This document shows positions 24,601 to 34,919 of a DNA stretch of 64,000 nucleotides, one piece after another; position 1 is the first letter of the stretch; each line of letters opens with the position of its first letter. Location of the stretch: assembly GCA_011799875.1 (NCBI GenBank), contig CM022302.1, positions 299,099,048 to 299,163,047 on the forward strand. Reading direction: 5' to 3'. Under the pieces are notes generated by a model that worked only from the letters and a program-made list of their open reading frames with translations, was not told the origin of the DNA and ran no database searches. The DNA is from Thinopyrum elongatum (lineage: Eukaryota > Streptophyta > Magnoliopsida > Poales > Poaceae). The translations under genes and the position numbers were made by a program.

Positions 24601-25424
24601 ACAACTCTGATGACGAAGAAGTTGTTGGCATTATGAAGAATTTGTTGTTCAATATCATTCATGGTATTCCTATCAACTACCACGATTTCTTCATGAGGAC
24701 TTTGGCCAATGCTGCTCTGTCACCTTTTGAGTTGAAGCCTTATGCTCCCTGGATCATGAAGTTCATCAGATCAAGGTCTTCAATTGATTATAAGGCTGAC
24801 TTTCAAAATCATCTCAGCTTTTTGCCCCCTATTGAAGTCCTCAAACGGACTATTTCCTCAGCTGATGGGAAGGGCAAGGCTGCAGTTATTGATGAAGGTA
24901 CTTGTCCATTGGATGGACAGTTTCGCAAAGCTACTTCATATTCCACCAATGATGACTCTGCAACACAAGATTCTGCCGCCAAAGCTTCAGAACATAATCC
25001 TCAAGCCACAGCTCCGCGTGTGATGACTGATCGTGAACTTCTCCTTAGTCTTCATCAGAAAGTTGATCGAAATCACAAGTGGGTCAAGCGTCAGTTTGGT
25101 GCAATTCTTCAGAACATGACAGTCACTCAAAATACTGTGAAGAAGAATCACTACTACTTGCATGAAGTCTTTGACCGCACTTGGGCTATTCTGTCTAATC
25201 TTCATAGTGCTGAAGATCTCAAGGAGATGGGCTTCCAACAGGACTTTGACTAGTCTCAGCCACCTTCTAAGAAGTTCAAGAAGGTCAAAGTTCCTCAGCT
25301 CGTTGCTAGTTCATATTCTTCATCGCGCGAGACGGATGAAGCTGAAGACTTGAACGACACCGCGGCAGGCCCTACTCCAACGGATGACCCCAACAACGCT
25401 GGCGCTCCTCCATCGACATCATGA
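21651..25424 (+). pseudogene. Third ORF of the Sirevirus (extra 3' gene) with three stops
   Basis: One frame runs from ATG at 21651 to TGA at 25422-25424. It is interrupted by TAA at 23823-23825, TAG at 23967-23969 and TAG at 25251-25253, all without frameshift. The N-terminal half is Ser/Ala/Pro-rich and acidic, with basic clusters such as KKRKAS and SAPKKVK that could act as nuclear signals. The C-terminal half (24108-25250) is more ordered and resembles the plant-transposon-protein domain found in extra ORFs of Sireviruses. I see no clear signal peptide, and no membrane segment that would support an envelope-like role. Its function is unknown. It sits after pol, ahead of the polypurine tracts, with its own apparent leader. 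Confidence 0.75.
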
Positions 25425-25481
25425 TGATATTCTTCAGGGGCGTTAGTCCTCATTTTTCGTCCCTTTTGGTCACTCGATGAC

Positions 25482-25947
25482 AAAGGGGGAGAAATTTGAG
25501 TTAGTCTTCAAGCCGGTCTTATATATGGGCTATATTTCTGTTAAGTTACAACTCTTGCTTTTCTGAGGTGTTTGCTCTGATGAGTTGTAAACTTAAGTTC
25601 TATGGTGGTCTGATACTTTTACTCTGTTTTTCTGCATGCTATTTCCTCAATATGTTAATGCACGCATGCTGAATTTCGTCAGACACCATATTTCATCATG
25701 CATTTCAAATTCTTCATATCATATGTTAAATGCGTGTATGAATTACAAGATATAGGGGGAGATCTCCATGATATTACTCTACAATGTGCATTTGCAATCC
25801 AAAGCAAAATCCTCAATATGCACATCTTCAGGGGGAGTTCTTCTATATCTTGCAATCAAATTCCTCATTATCAGTATTTACACTTCATATGTTTATCCCC
25901 GTTGAAAACTTAACCTATATTGTCATCAATCACCAAAAAGGGGGAGA
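25482..25947 (+). promoter_or_regulatory. Multiple polypurine tracts before the 3' LTR
   Basis: Four GGGGGA-type tracts occur at 25482-25494, 25754-25762, 25830-25837 and 25935-25947. The last ends one base before the 3' LTR and is the likely primer for plus-strand synthesis. Multiple upstream polypurine tracts are a described Sirevirus hallmark. Confidence 0.75.
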
Positions 25948-25948
25948 T

Positions 25949-27438
25949 TGTAAGTGCATCTAGTGCCGCTTAGTGATTTTGGTGTATTGAAGACTTATAG
26001 GTTAAGGGACTAATGTGTTTGTGAGTGTGCACAGGTTCTATAAGTCTATGAGGAGTTTGATATTTACGATGAAAGTCGACCCCTAAAAATGAATGTCTTC
26101 AACTGAAGACTTTGGTTTTCTTGAAGACTTTGAAAGTGAAGAAATTGGTGCGACCTTGAAGACTTGATATTCATGCGAGGATTATGAAGCGTGAAGACTT
26201 TTGTTTTCGTAGTTTCATTTTCTTCTTCTTGAGTCATAGGAAACACCGTACTGTTAAAGGGGGTCGAGGCAAAACTAAGGAAAAGTTTCCAAGTGATGCT
26301 CAACTCAAAATCCTACACCTACCCAATCCTTTCGAGTGAAGCCATTGGAAATCTCATACAGTTCAGTCAATTTCTTCAGTAACAGAGACGAAGTTCTTCT
26401 GTTCTCTGAGAAATTTGTTCTGACTGAGGAGTTAGGAATTCGCCAGTGCGGATTGCCTACAAGTGAGGAACATGATAGCCCTGAGGAATTTGATACACAA
26501 ATTTCCGACCGTTGCTGTGCTACGCGCCAGCTGTCCAAATATCCTTCCCACCTAACGGTCATATCATTGAAGGGCATTTATGTCTTATCATGTCGGGCTG
26601 CTCCCTAGGCTATAAATAGCCGCCCCCTACAACCACTAGCTGGTTGGCTGCTCCGAGAGATAGATTGACACTTGTCATTTAGAGCATCCCATCCTCCGAG
26701 GACATTGAGCGAAAATCATCAAGTGAGGAAAAACCCAAAAACCCAAACACCTACAAACCCAAAGTGATTGAGCATCACTGAAGAAATTGTTCCTGTGTGG
26801 AACCGACGCTTGTTACCTTTGAGGACTGTGCATCCTCCAGACGGTTAGGCGTCATGGTCTAGAGCATCCAAGAGGAAATTGTGGATCGCCGAGTGACCGA
26901 GTCTGTGAAGGTTTGGAAGTCACCTGAAGACTTACCACGAGTGATTGTGCGAGGTCTATGTGACCTTAGCTCAAGGAGAATACGGTGAGGACTGTGTGTC
27001 CGGGACTGTGTGTCCTCAGGTTTAAATACCTAGCCGCTCCAACCAGACGTACAATTGTCACAGCAGTTGGAACTGGTCTACCAAATCATTGTCTTCACCG
27101 AGCTACTGGTTCTATTTCCTCAACTCTTTCATTTCCTCATTCATGTGTTGATTTACTTGATCGTTTTTGTGTGAAGACTTTCTCAATTTCCTCAATCCTA
27201 TTTCTTCAGTCCATTAGTCTTCAGCCTGCTTATCATGTGTTTCACGCTACCTGTACTCTGTGCCTATTTCATTTCATCATGATGACTGTACTTATGCCAT
27301 GTTATGTTTGCATCTGAGTACTTATTCCGCTACTAAGTAGTTCGCTGCTTAGGAATTTCCTCACCTTGAAATTCCTCAGTGACGAATTTGTAAAAATTGC
27401 CTATTCACCCCCTCTCTAGTCGATATAACGCACTTTCA
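25949..27438 (+). repeat. Sirevirus 3' LTR
   Basis: It is a direct copy of 12803-14297 (1490 bp) with the same termini and TATA box (26610-26619). Target duplication CTTTC follows at 27439-27443. Confidence 0.92.
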
Positions 27439-27443
27439 CTTTC

Positions 27444-28206
27444 GGCCTGGTAATGGCATGTGCTGCCCATGGGCCATATATGGTCCGACGTGACATCCAG
27501 CCCACTAACGGCCCGTGATCAAGGTGGCAACAGTTCAGCCCAACGTGACTTTTGTCCTGTTAAAGGCCTGTCATATAATTCGGCCCGTTGATGCCTCTAC
27601 TAAGATTTCGGCCTCTTAAAGGCCCATGATATTAGTGGGCCAATCAAGGCCCGAGATATGTTTCGTCCTGGTAACGGCCCGTCATATAACTAGGCCAATA
27701 ATGGCCCGGTGTACATTTCATCCTACTAAAGGCTCATGGACGACTATTGAAAATTGAGGCCCAACATGCATTTCGGCCTGCTAAAGGCCCATGGTATCTT
27801 TTGGGCCCTAACATGCCAGCAGAATATTCAGCCTGTTAATGGCCCAAAGCTACATGGGCCCAACTAAACATTGAGTCCATAAAGGCCCAACTAAACATTG
27901 GGCCCAATGAAGGCCCATGTAAGTTATGGGCCTGGCGCATAGTGTCCACGAAGGGCCCAGATGGCCGGTCACCGCAGGCCCAAGAAAGTTGCGGGCCGGC
28001 CCAATTGTGGCCCGCTGAAATGCAGGCCCGTTAGGGGAGACTGTTTTGGCCCGGTCACCTACATCAGATTTTCGCCTTTTTTTCAGATAGCGAATGATGA
28101 CATATACGGTAACTAGGAATTAAGAACAAACCTACTCTATAGGATAAAGAAATTATGGCATAGTAACTTAGAATAAACCTACACTATACAATAAAGGATT
28201 TATGGT
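27444..28206 (-). mobile_element. CACTA subterminal region continued (GGCCC-rich) and 3' flank of its gene
   Basis: This continues the CACTA from 12797. From 27444 to about 28070 it contains dozens of GGCCC, GGGCC and 'aaaggcccatg' words in irregular spacing and both orientations. An AT-rich 3' flank of the antisense gene follows. The mirror-image counterpart is at 59430-59875 in the plus-oriented copy. Confidence 0.75.
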
Positions 28207-28741
28207 ATATTACATCCACTGGGCATCAAAGTTTGCCACCAGTGATCATAAAGCGCAACAAAGAAGCAGATTACAAAAACTGGGCACCATTGCAGTGTAA
28301 CAAAATAATACTGAACCAAGACCACTTCCAAGATAGTTCAAGAAAGGTTAGCCTTGCGCGGGAGCTACTGCGCAAACAGCTGAGCAAGGCTGTGAGACCA
28401 GCCTAGCATGTCGGTCATAGCTTCTAGCTGTAGCTGTTTAGCAATGAGTTTCTCATTGGAGTTCTCCATGATCTTCCTTAGAGATTGGACTTCAAGTCGA
28501 GGTTGAGTTACAGAATGACTTTCTGCTTGAAGTTGAGACTGAAGAACTCGAACTGATTCAGGCAACGAATTCTGTGAGCTTGTGTGACTGCTAGTCTCAA
28601 GTAACTTGAACACTGCATCAAGTAATGACCGGGGTTGTCTCGCTATCTTCAAGATGTTTTGCCTTCTTTGCTGCAATATATGTTGGGTTTGTCTCACATC
28701 CCTCAGCAGACTTGTGCATGCCATCAGGCATATCACCCTAA
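28207..28741 (-). pseudogene. CACTA coiled-coil protein, last exon (antisense)
   Basis: The minus-strand frame 28365-28736 encodes a helical, probably coiled-coil tail. It is closely related to the plus-strand exon at 58707-59149: both contain the pattern SLLDAVFKLLETSS / SCLDVVFELLATTA, then SNSLP-type and LxSQLQxE segments. In CACTA elements the second gene encodes a DNA-binding partner of the transposase, and this may be its C-terminus. An acceptor-like CTTGTTTTAG sits at 28742-28751 on the minus strand. Upstream of about 28630 the related reading frame is shifted, so this copy is broken. The 3' flank shares 'catccactgggcatcaaagt' (reversed) with 59270. Confidence 0.6.
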
Positions 28742-29639
28742 AACAAGTAGAGAGATGACAGGTTTTGCACGTATATAAACAAAGAGAGTAACTATGCTGG
28801 TAATTCCATCCAATTTCAAATTAGAAAATAAAGAGACAGTTCAAAATGTCAATAGCATAATTTGGCATTGTTCATAATGTAGGGAGCTTCACCACACTAC
28901 TGGATTACCATATCAACAAAACAAGCATAGATGAAGGGCAAAAGACAGGCATTGTATCTATTTTCGTTAATGTGCATGGCATGTTGTTCATATCATCAGC
29001 CACATCGGTAAGATAAAACAAGAAATGACAAGGTGCAAATGTGGGCTGCTTCACCACACACTAGATTATAGGTCAACAAAAACAAGCATACATGCAGGGC
29101 TAAAGAAAATCATTGGATCTATATTGAGTAATGTGCATGGTATGAATAAGGAATTTGGTTTTACAACTAAAACTTGGAACCTACAATTGTTGCGAACATG
29201 CATTTTGATAGAAACAACAAACTAAATAGCAGTTGACGATAGGGAGTATGAGAAAATTAAACAGCGGTTGAGGATAAAGGCTTTAGAAGGACTGACTTAC
29301 ATTAACAGTTAACACCGTCTCTATAATGCCCTTCTCCATGTCAAGGGAAGGATAACTCAAGAATTTTAGCACATAATCTTCCTCATAAGCATTGCTTGTA
29401 CTCTACATTTTGTAGAGAGTAATTATAGATATGATAATACTGGAAGGGATAGAGGATAATGAAGATAAGATGTAGATTGATGCTACATAATCAACTACCT
29501 ATCCCTGTAACTACAAGCGTTACATGACAAAATGTACTAACAAGAGCAATGGGCTACACTTCTGCATTGGCATTGTCTGTGTATTCAACTTTTTGGTAAG
29601 ATTAAATATAGATCTGATATTTTTTTAGTAAATGGTGGG
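28742..29639. other. Non-coding CACTA interior
   Basis: AT-rich sequence without a supported reading frame. A partial repeat links 28865-28930 and 29035-29110: both contain a 'gcttcaccacac' run followed by 'caacaaaa.caagcata'. It is probably intron of the antisense CACTA gene. Confidence 0.35.
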
Positions 29640-29969
29640 CAAGGGAGTGATGAGGACATGTCTACCACAATTACACCCACAACCCCTGCTACTATACCTA
29701 TTGGACTAATTACTAGAGCTCGCGCATGCCAGTTAAATTATCAGGTACTTCCATTTCTTGGTAATGTTTCTAATGTTCATGAGAATATGATGCTGCCTAA
29801 CTTAGATACATTCGTGTTGCTTACAACTGAAGGGCCTAGCATGGATAAGAAGGATGAACATTGGAGCATGATCAAGCATGGAGACAAAGGCACATGCGAA
29901 GAGAACAAGAACAGAGGTGCAAGTGGAGATTTCCGGTTCAATAACAGACAAGCTTCGCCTTCAATGTAA
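29640..29969 (+). pseudogene. Gypsy Pol C-terminal fragment
   Basis: The plus-strand frame from about 29658 contains PIGLITRARACQLNYQ and NVHENMMLPNLDTFVLL, the extreme C-terminal tail after integrase in a group of Triticeae Gypsy polyproteins. Only about 100 codons are present and no LTR adjoins it, so it is an isolated fragment lying opposite to the surrounding antisense CACTA-like gene. Confidence 0.6.
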
Positions 29970-30099
29970 GATTTGGCATGTCAATTAGGGAGCACAAGTA
30001 TAGCACTAAACAACGACATTAATTTTCTGATGACAGTAGCAAAATACAGGCCAACAGTTGTGAAATATCATTATCTTACCTCAATGGGATATTACGGTG

Positions 30100-30345
30100 C
30101 ACATACAGATTGGAAGTCTGGTCTCCTTTTGTGCAGTTCACTAAAATCAAGCAACATTACCGTATAAGTAGCACAACATATGAAAGCACACTGCACAATC
30201 ATGTGAAAGAAGGCCAGTACTGACCTCTCATGACACAGAATTCAAACAGCTCACAAGAAGAAGATCTGAAACAAATTTGCCAACACGGATAGGAAGTCAG
30301 ATCTCCTCTTGTGCAGTTCCACTAAGATCAAGCAATCAAGCAACA
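30100..30345 (-). repeat. Duplicated exon-like segment of cassette A
   Basis: Segments at about 30107-30170 and 30279-30345 are copies of each other. Each contains GTGCAGTT(C)CACTAA(A/G)ATC and 'atcaagcaacatt'. They match the second exon of cassettes B (34920-34963) and C (45930-45970), where GTGCAGTT.CACTAAAAT.GAGCTGAGCATCC precedes the intron. Here the segment is doubled and its splice site is not clearly conserved. Confidence 0.5.
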
Positions 30346-31149
30346 TTGTCGGTGTGACATTTTGGTTGAACAGCACAAAACACTCTTAAAACAAAAGTGT
30401 TTTGTGCAGTGCAACAAAAGGTCACAATAGCAATGAGGTGAAGTAGATAACCCTGTTTACACGGAGGTGCAAAGGAAACAATTACTGCTCAATAACGGTG
30501 GATGACAAAGAAGCCCACAAAAAGATGCATCTAACTTATAAAAATGGGAAAGAAAGCAAGACAATAGCATTTCTCAAACAGTGGCATTGAATCATATTAA
30601 CAGAGAGATTATATTAACAATAAAAGTTGTTAAAATGTAATTTGCTTTTAACTGTGGCATTGCTTCAATTTTCCAGCGGCATTATTAGATTAACAACAGC
30701 TAAAGAGTTGTATGGGGCAGTGGACGCACAAGCACCATGTGCATCTACCAATGTATAAAGGGGTGATGCACAGTCCATTGCAACAAACAACCAAGGAGCA
30801 TATTTGTGTTGGTCCCATTTTTGTTATCTTTAGACACCTTTCCCTATGTGAGGGCAGCAAATCTAGTCCTGCTCAAACTCTACAGCATTGTCCCCCACCC
30901 ATAGAAAGATCAGTTCCTTACAGATGTGTGTACTGCGTTTGTCATTGTTTTCCCTTTTCGACCAACATAGGTGTTGGATAGCCAGTCTGTACTACTTTCC
31001 CCCTTCCTTTCCTCTTTGAACCACGTCCTAGATTCATGCTATACAACTTTCCCCACTACTTTCCTATTTGATCCAACACCTAGATTCGAGTGTAGAAGCG
31101 AAAAAATTCCACATGCAGCTAGAGCAATGCCTGTGGATTAAGTAAATTA
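30346..31149. other. No gene seen
   Basis: Mixed AT-rich sequence between the duplicated exon-like segment and the first exon of cassette A. 'cacctagattcgagtg' and 'ccacgtcctagattcatg' suggest short internal duplications near 31020-31095. Nothing else could be supported. Confidence 0.3.
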
Positions 31150-31530
31150 TACTTTAAGATTCTCGGGGTGTGGCTCGGTGGGCGGCCGAAGGCCGATATT
31201 CCCACACTATGTATGATGATGAGGAAAAAGGAGTCGGAGGTCTCCCGCGCCGCCGCTGGGTGAAAGAGAACATCAACGCCGGCAGTGGATTCCCTCCCTC
31301 ACCGACGACGACAGTGTTAAGCCTCCTTGCCTTCCCCGGCGAGCGAGAGGCCAACGCAGTCTTGTTTAGATCTGGATAGGGTGAGAGACTGTGTAGAGAG
31401 CAACTACAAGCGTTGAGGCTCCAGCGTGTATATATATAGTGGAGAGAGAGTGTGAAGAGAGCAAACCCTAGAAAACAAGCGCTGAGGCTGCAACTTATAT
31501 AGTTTGAGTGGTTTTCTTTTTCTCTCCATA
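31150..31530 (-). promoter_or_regulatory. Cassette A: promoter and first exon (antisense)
   Basis: On the minus strand a conserved TATGGAGAGAAAAAGAAA block (about 31515-31530) is followed by a TATA region at 31426-31439 (CTATATATATACAC). A GC-rich exon-like stretch follows, down to about 31160. The same order and words occur at 35160-35500 and 46150-46530. No convincing long reading frame is shared by the three, so the product is unknown. Confidence 0.5.
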
Positions 31531-31785
31531 AAAATCATTTTAAATTATGCATGAAACAGAACTCTTTATTTAGTGTACTAGTGAAGAAAAATACTAGGGC
31601 AAAGCTAATACGTGAAGAAAATTTAACGCTTGAAGGAGTCAACTCGCAATTAACGCTCCACGCCTCCCGGTCGCACTTACTATCGTTCACGTGTGGTACA
31701 CGACCCTTTGAAGCAACAACTGAACCACACACGGTCAAAATATCAAAAAGGTGGGCTGCACCATCCTCCAATTTTAAATATTTTG

Positions 31786-32071
31786 GGCACTTGTATTCGG
31801 CCTAAGTCAGTGTGCCACCGTATGTACTAAGGGTTACAGCAGGTGCTAAGAAACTAGGGCGTATTGAGAGTAATTGCCATGCCGTTTATTTCTAGGGTCA
31901 GTTGCAAACTGTCAAACTCTATTCTCCTCTTATTTAATGGATGAGGAAAATCTTTTGCCTCCGTTTCGAAAAAATGAGAAATTCAATTTTAATTATTTTG
32001 TATGTACACTTTGCTCTCTGCCAATAATTTTGGGCACTTGTATTCGGCCTAAGTCAGTGTGCCACCGTATC
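31786..32071 (+). repeat. 45-bp direct repeat, 241 bp apart
   Basis: The run TTTTGGGCACTTGTATTCGG plus the following 'cctaagtcagtgtgccacc' occurs near 31788 and again near 32029, apparently without change. It looks like a small local duplication just left of a Stowaway-like MITE. Confidence 0.7.
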
Positions 32072-32079
32072 TCGTACTA

Positions 32080-32482
32080 CTCCCTCCGTCTAGGTGTATA
32101 AGTCACGTTAGAAGGTGCAGCGGGACCAAGGTGCAAGCAGATTGGAGGAGAAGGAGAAACTTGACTGGTCCTTCCTCCAATCAAAGCCCTGATTTCTCTC
32201 TCTAAACGCAACAATTAATCACAGCAATTAAGAGATGTCATTTTAGCTACCATGCAGGGCCACGTATTAACTCGCATGCAAGCCGGCTTTGATTCCTTGA
32301 CTAATCAACACGTAGTTGCACTGCATGCATTGGGTTTCCGGGGGAGATAACAAGGCAGAGTAAGTAACGCTCGCTAGCAACGAGGCTAGGAGGGGATTGA
32401 GATGCGAAGTTAATGGACGACACCTAAACATTTTGGGAATATCTGATTTTCGTAATATGACTTAACACCTAGACGGAGGGAG
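32080..32482. mobile_element. Stowaway-type (Tc1/mariner) MITE
   Basis: Inverted ends begin CTCCCTCCGTCTAGGTGT on both sides and are flanked by TA at 32078-32079 and 32483-32484, the target duplication of mariner elements. At 403 bp it is long for Stowaway and has no coding frame. Confidence 0.85.
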
Positions 32483-32910
32483 TACTACCTCAGTCTAGGT
32501 TTTGACGCCACGTCATACATTTTTTGTCAAAGTTTGGACAAATTTTTTAACTACTCACTACTTTCCGGTTTATAGGTCATAAATTTGAAATCTCATCAAC
32601 CAAGGCAAATGATGAGTGGAGAAATGTAGTACTCCATCTTGTAGTTTACAAAATTACTCAAACTTAATCTGCATTAATTACAATATATTCATGGATGAGC
32701 ACTAAATGAGTAGGAATGGTTACATACACTGGTTGGTTTCTTTTAATTCTTGCATGCATCAATTTAATGCACCTTGGAATGTGAACATGTGGTGAAAAGA
32801 AGTGAAAATAAGACTGTTACGAAGAAAATGAGATAAGCCCAAATAACGAAGAAAAAATCAGAACCAACGTAATTAATGCGGCCACCAGCCGTATGCACGC
32901 ATTTATTTCC
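32483..32910. other. MITE-derived fragments
   Basis: 'actactttccggtttatagg' and the following 'aaatttgaaatctcat' at 32557-32600 recur at about 44696-44740 ('cctactttccggtctatatg'). It is a dispersed short repeat, probably a mariner-like remnant. No gene is seen. Confidence 0.4.
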
Positions 32911-32937
32911 CAGCACATTTCTTTATTTCATCAATGA
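32902..32937 (-). terminator. Candidate poly(A) signals of the GRF gene
   Basis: AATAAA on the minus strand occurs at 32932-32937 and again at 32902-32907, about 25-55 bases after the stop codon. This is a plausible plant polyadenylation region. Confidence 0.45.
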
Positions 32938-32960
32938 CATTTTGATACAGGGAAGTACAT

Positions 32961-33640
32961 TCACCAATTCTTTGCTAGGAGAGCAAGACCAAAGAAAACA
33001 AGAACGACAATTAGATATTTTAAAAGATATCCAATTTCCATGACTGCTCCCACTAATTGTATTAATATCTTCTCTATGTCTTCATTGTTGATCTGTGGCT
33101 TCTCGAGCTTCCACACTTCTTTGTTCCTCGATTCTAAAGAACTAGATGTTGCTTCACATCTAATATCATCTCTAGTCTCATCTCTAGCCTCTATTCTAGC
33201 AAGGAGTGCACGAGCATCTACCAAATTTCTTGCTATCAATAGATCGATGTATTCTTCTTCCCAAAACCAAAACTTGCATCCATCCTACACACAAGTTTGA
33301 GTATAAGCTGCTGAACAAGCGCCGAATAAGGGAGCACAGCCGAATCAAAAGAAGTACTACGCACCTTATCTTTTTTGCACTTGATGAACACCCATCCGGG
33401 ATGTTGTGGCGTGGTCGAAACGCGGCGCAGGACCTGCCGCGGGCAGCCATCGCACTTTATGAGCGGCAACAGTGAACCGACTAGCCGCTGGGCCAGGGCC
33501 GAGCCTGGATGATGGCCGGTCGTGTCTTTGTTAGTGATCCGCCGACGGGATAGATCCGAGCAGCTAGAGGCGGATTCAGTACCTGCACGTGACTTGGAGG
33601 CATTGCCATTGTTGTGTGACCTGGTACCCGGACAATCCAT
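32961..33640 (-). CDS. GRF-type zinc finger protein with C-terminal membrane anchor, two exons
   Basis: Exon 1 runs from ATG at 33640 to 33365. An 80-bp intron (GTGCGT donor at 33364, TGTAG acceptor at 33285) is followed by exon 2 (33284-32961), giving 199 residues in phase. Splicing joins CDGCPRQVL...HPGWVFIKC to DGCKFWFW and restores the Cys, Gly-x-x-Phe, Cys, Cys-x-Phe-Trp pattern of a GRF zinc finger, a nucleic-acid-binding module in topoisomerase-, APE2- and NEIL3-type proteins. A helical linker and a hydrophobic C-terminal segment (YLIVVLVFFGLALLA) follow, likely a tail anchor. The start context is GCCATGG, with a TATATC candidate near 33715. AATAAA is at 32932-32937. Similar small GRF proteins are very numerous in wheat (from memory). 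Role is unknown; it may be a host gene or long-captured cargo. Confidence 0.72.
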
Positions 33641-33759
33641 GGCAAAGCGCAGTCGCAGGCAGCCGGTATGCTCCAAATCCGGCAGCCGCGTGTGTCAAAT
33701 CCCGCGGCCGCAGATATAGCGGTTAACCGCCGACGCCGGGACGAGAGAGGCACATATCC

Positions 33760-34240
33760 GGCCGTCGTGCTCTGGTCGACTGGGCTATAGTGCGAAGCAG
33801 CGACTGTGTCTCCGACGGACGTGCATGTACATCTTCTCTTCTTGTACGTACTCCATTTATCTCACTTCCTATGGCTTCCCGCTCCCACAATATTCCTATT
33901 CTATGAACCTGTGTGTGCATGTGTGTGTGTGTGTGTTTTAACTGCGTGTGTGTGTTAAAGAGAGTGACACATCGACCTACTCCTACAGAGAGATGGTGTG
34001 TAGTACTACGATTTAGCCGCGAGAGTCGGTGCATCCTCTCGTTTCCGGGCGTCCGACCGGGACAGCTGCCATGCCCGCTCCTGACTAGCCTGGCCCACCC
34101 AAAGCCCCTCCATCGCCCGCGTGCGCTTCCCGCCCGAAACGGTCAGCGCCTCTCCAGAGAATCGGTGCCGCATTCATGCCCGGGCAGAGCGGACGCGACC
34201 TCTCACTGGCGCATGCTTTGAAGGGAGAAGCAGATTCAAT
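33760..34240. other. GT microsatellite and GC-rich flank
   Basis: A (GT)n tract lies at about 33908-33937 and again near 33945-33955. 'agagagatggtgtgtag' near 33989 and the preceding 'catcttctcttcttgtacgt' resemble 46760-46830 near cassette C. No supported gene; open frames here are compositional. Confidence 0.4.
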
Positions 34241-34733
34241 GAAGAGTGATGGTTGCTTCATCCGTCCAACTTACTGCCCGGTCTATGTGATTTGACAGCT
34301 CATTGGTCATTATTACTGAGGTGGTACGACCGTGCTGAGTCTCGGTTGTACTGTACACTTTACTTTGGTGCATGACACGTGCACCGGATGCTGGATGTCC
34401 CATGTTTCAGTGAAAGGAGGTAGAGCATCTCCACTCTTTACAATTTTCTCCACTCTTACAACGGAGGAGTGTCAAATCAGTGAAAACACGGTAGCTCAGT
34501 GATTACATGGCCCACCTCACACTATCACCATATTTTTTGGACACCTAACTATTTAGTACACAGTACTGTAATTTCTCAGCGAGATAAAATTGTACAATGC
34601 TATGAAGCTTTCAGCTTCGGTTTCATGTATCTTGCGTCCAAGGTTGCCCCGTTGCAACATTCCATCAAATACAAAGGAGACTAACATGCATGCTATTGCA
34701 TCTCAATGATTCACAGATCATAGCCAATATGTA

Positions 34734-34796
34734 CTCCCTCCGTTCCAAAATAAGTGTCAAAGTTGTACTAAAGTTGACACTTATTTTGGAACAGAG
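34734..34796. mobile_element. Short Stowaway MITE fragment
   Basis: CTCCCTCCGTTCCAAAATAA and the reverse of its inner part face each other as a near-perfect hairpin. A TA precedes it, but the right terminus is degenerate (GGAACAGAG instead of a CGGAGGGAG-type end). Confidence 0.75.
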
Positions 34797-34919
34797 ACAA
34801 CTAAAGAAAAAAAACGATCCATGCAGTCCCTAGGCCTTGAACCATAAATCCTAACCAGGCTTTAATTTGCTGGCGACATCGAACCTTGCGAAGAAATGAA
34901 GTTTGCAACCCTTTGACCA

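Larger units (their letters stand above)
12803..27438 (+). mobile_element. Complete Sirevirus-type Copia retrotransposon (Maximus-like)
   Basis: The element is 14,636 bp, flanked by CTTTC at 12798-12802 and 27439-27443 (perfect 5-bp target duplication). Both LTRs (12803-14297 and 25949-27438) begin TGTAAGTGCATCTAGTGC and end ACTTTCA. The order is gag, protease, integrase, RT, RNase H, which is Copia, followed by a long third ORF. A very long Gag, an extra 3' ORF and several polypurine tracts before the 3' LTR mark the Sirevirus branch; Maximus is its main Triticeae member (from memory). The LTRs differ by roughly two dozen substitutions and two small indels by eye, so insertion was fairly recent. 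Stops in pol and in the third ORF make it defective. Confidence 0.92.

Noticed and set aside
24108..25250. Envelope-like glycoprotein
   Set aside because: No clear signal peptide or strong transmembrane segment is visible in this part of the third Sirevirus ORF, so an envelope call is not supported.
33723..34221. Frames over the GT microsatellite
   Set aside because: The predicted peptides are mostly Cys-Val or His-Thr runs generated by the (GT)n repeat.
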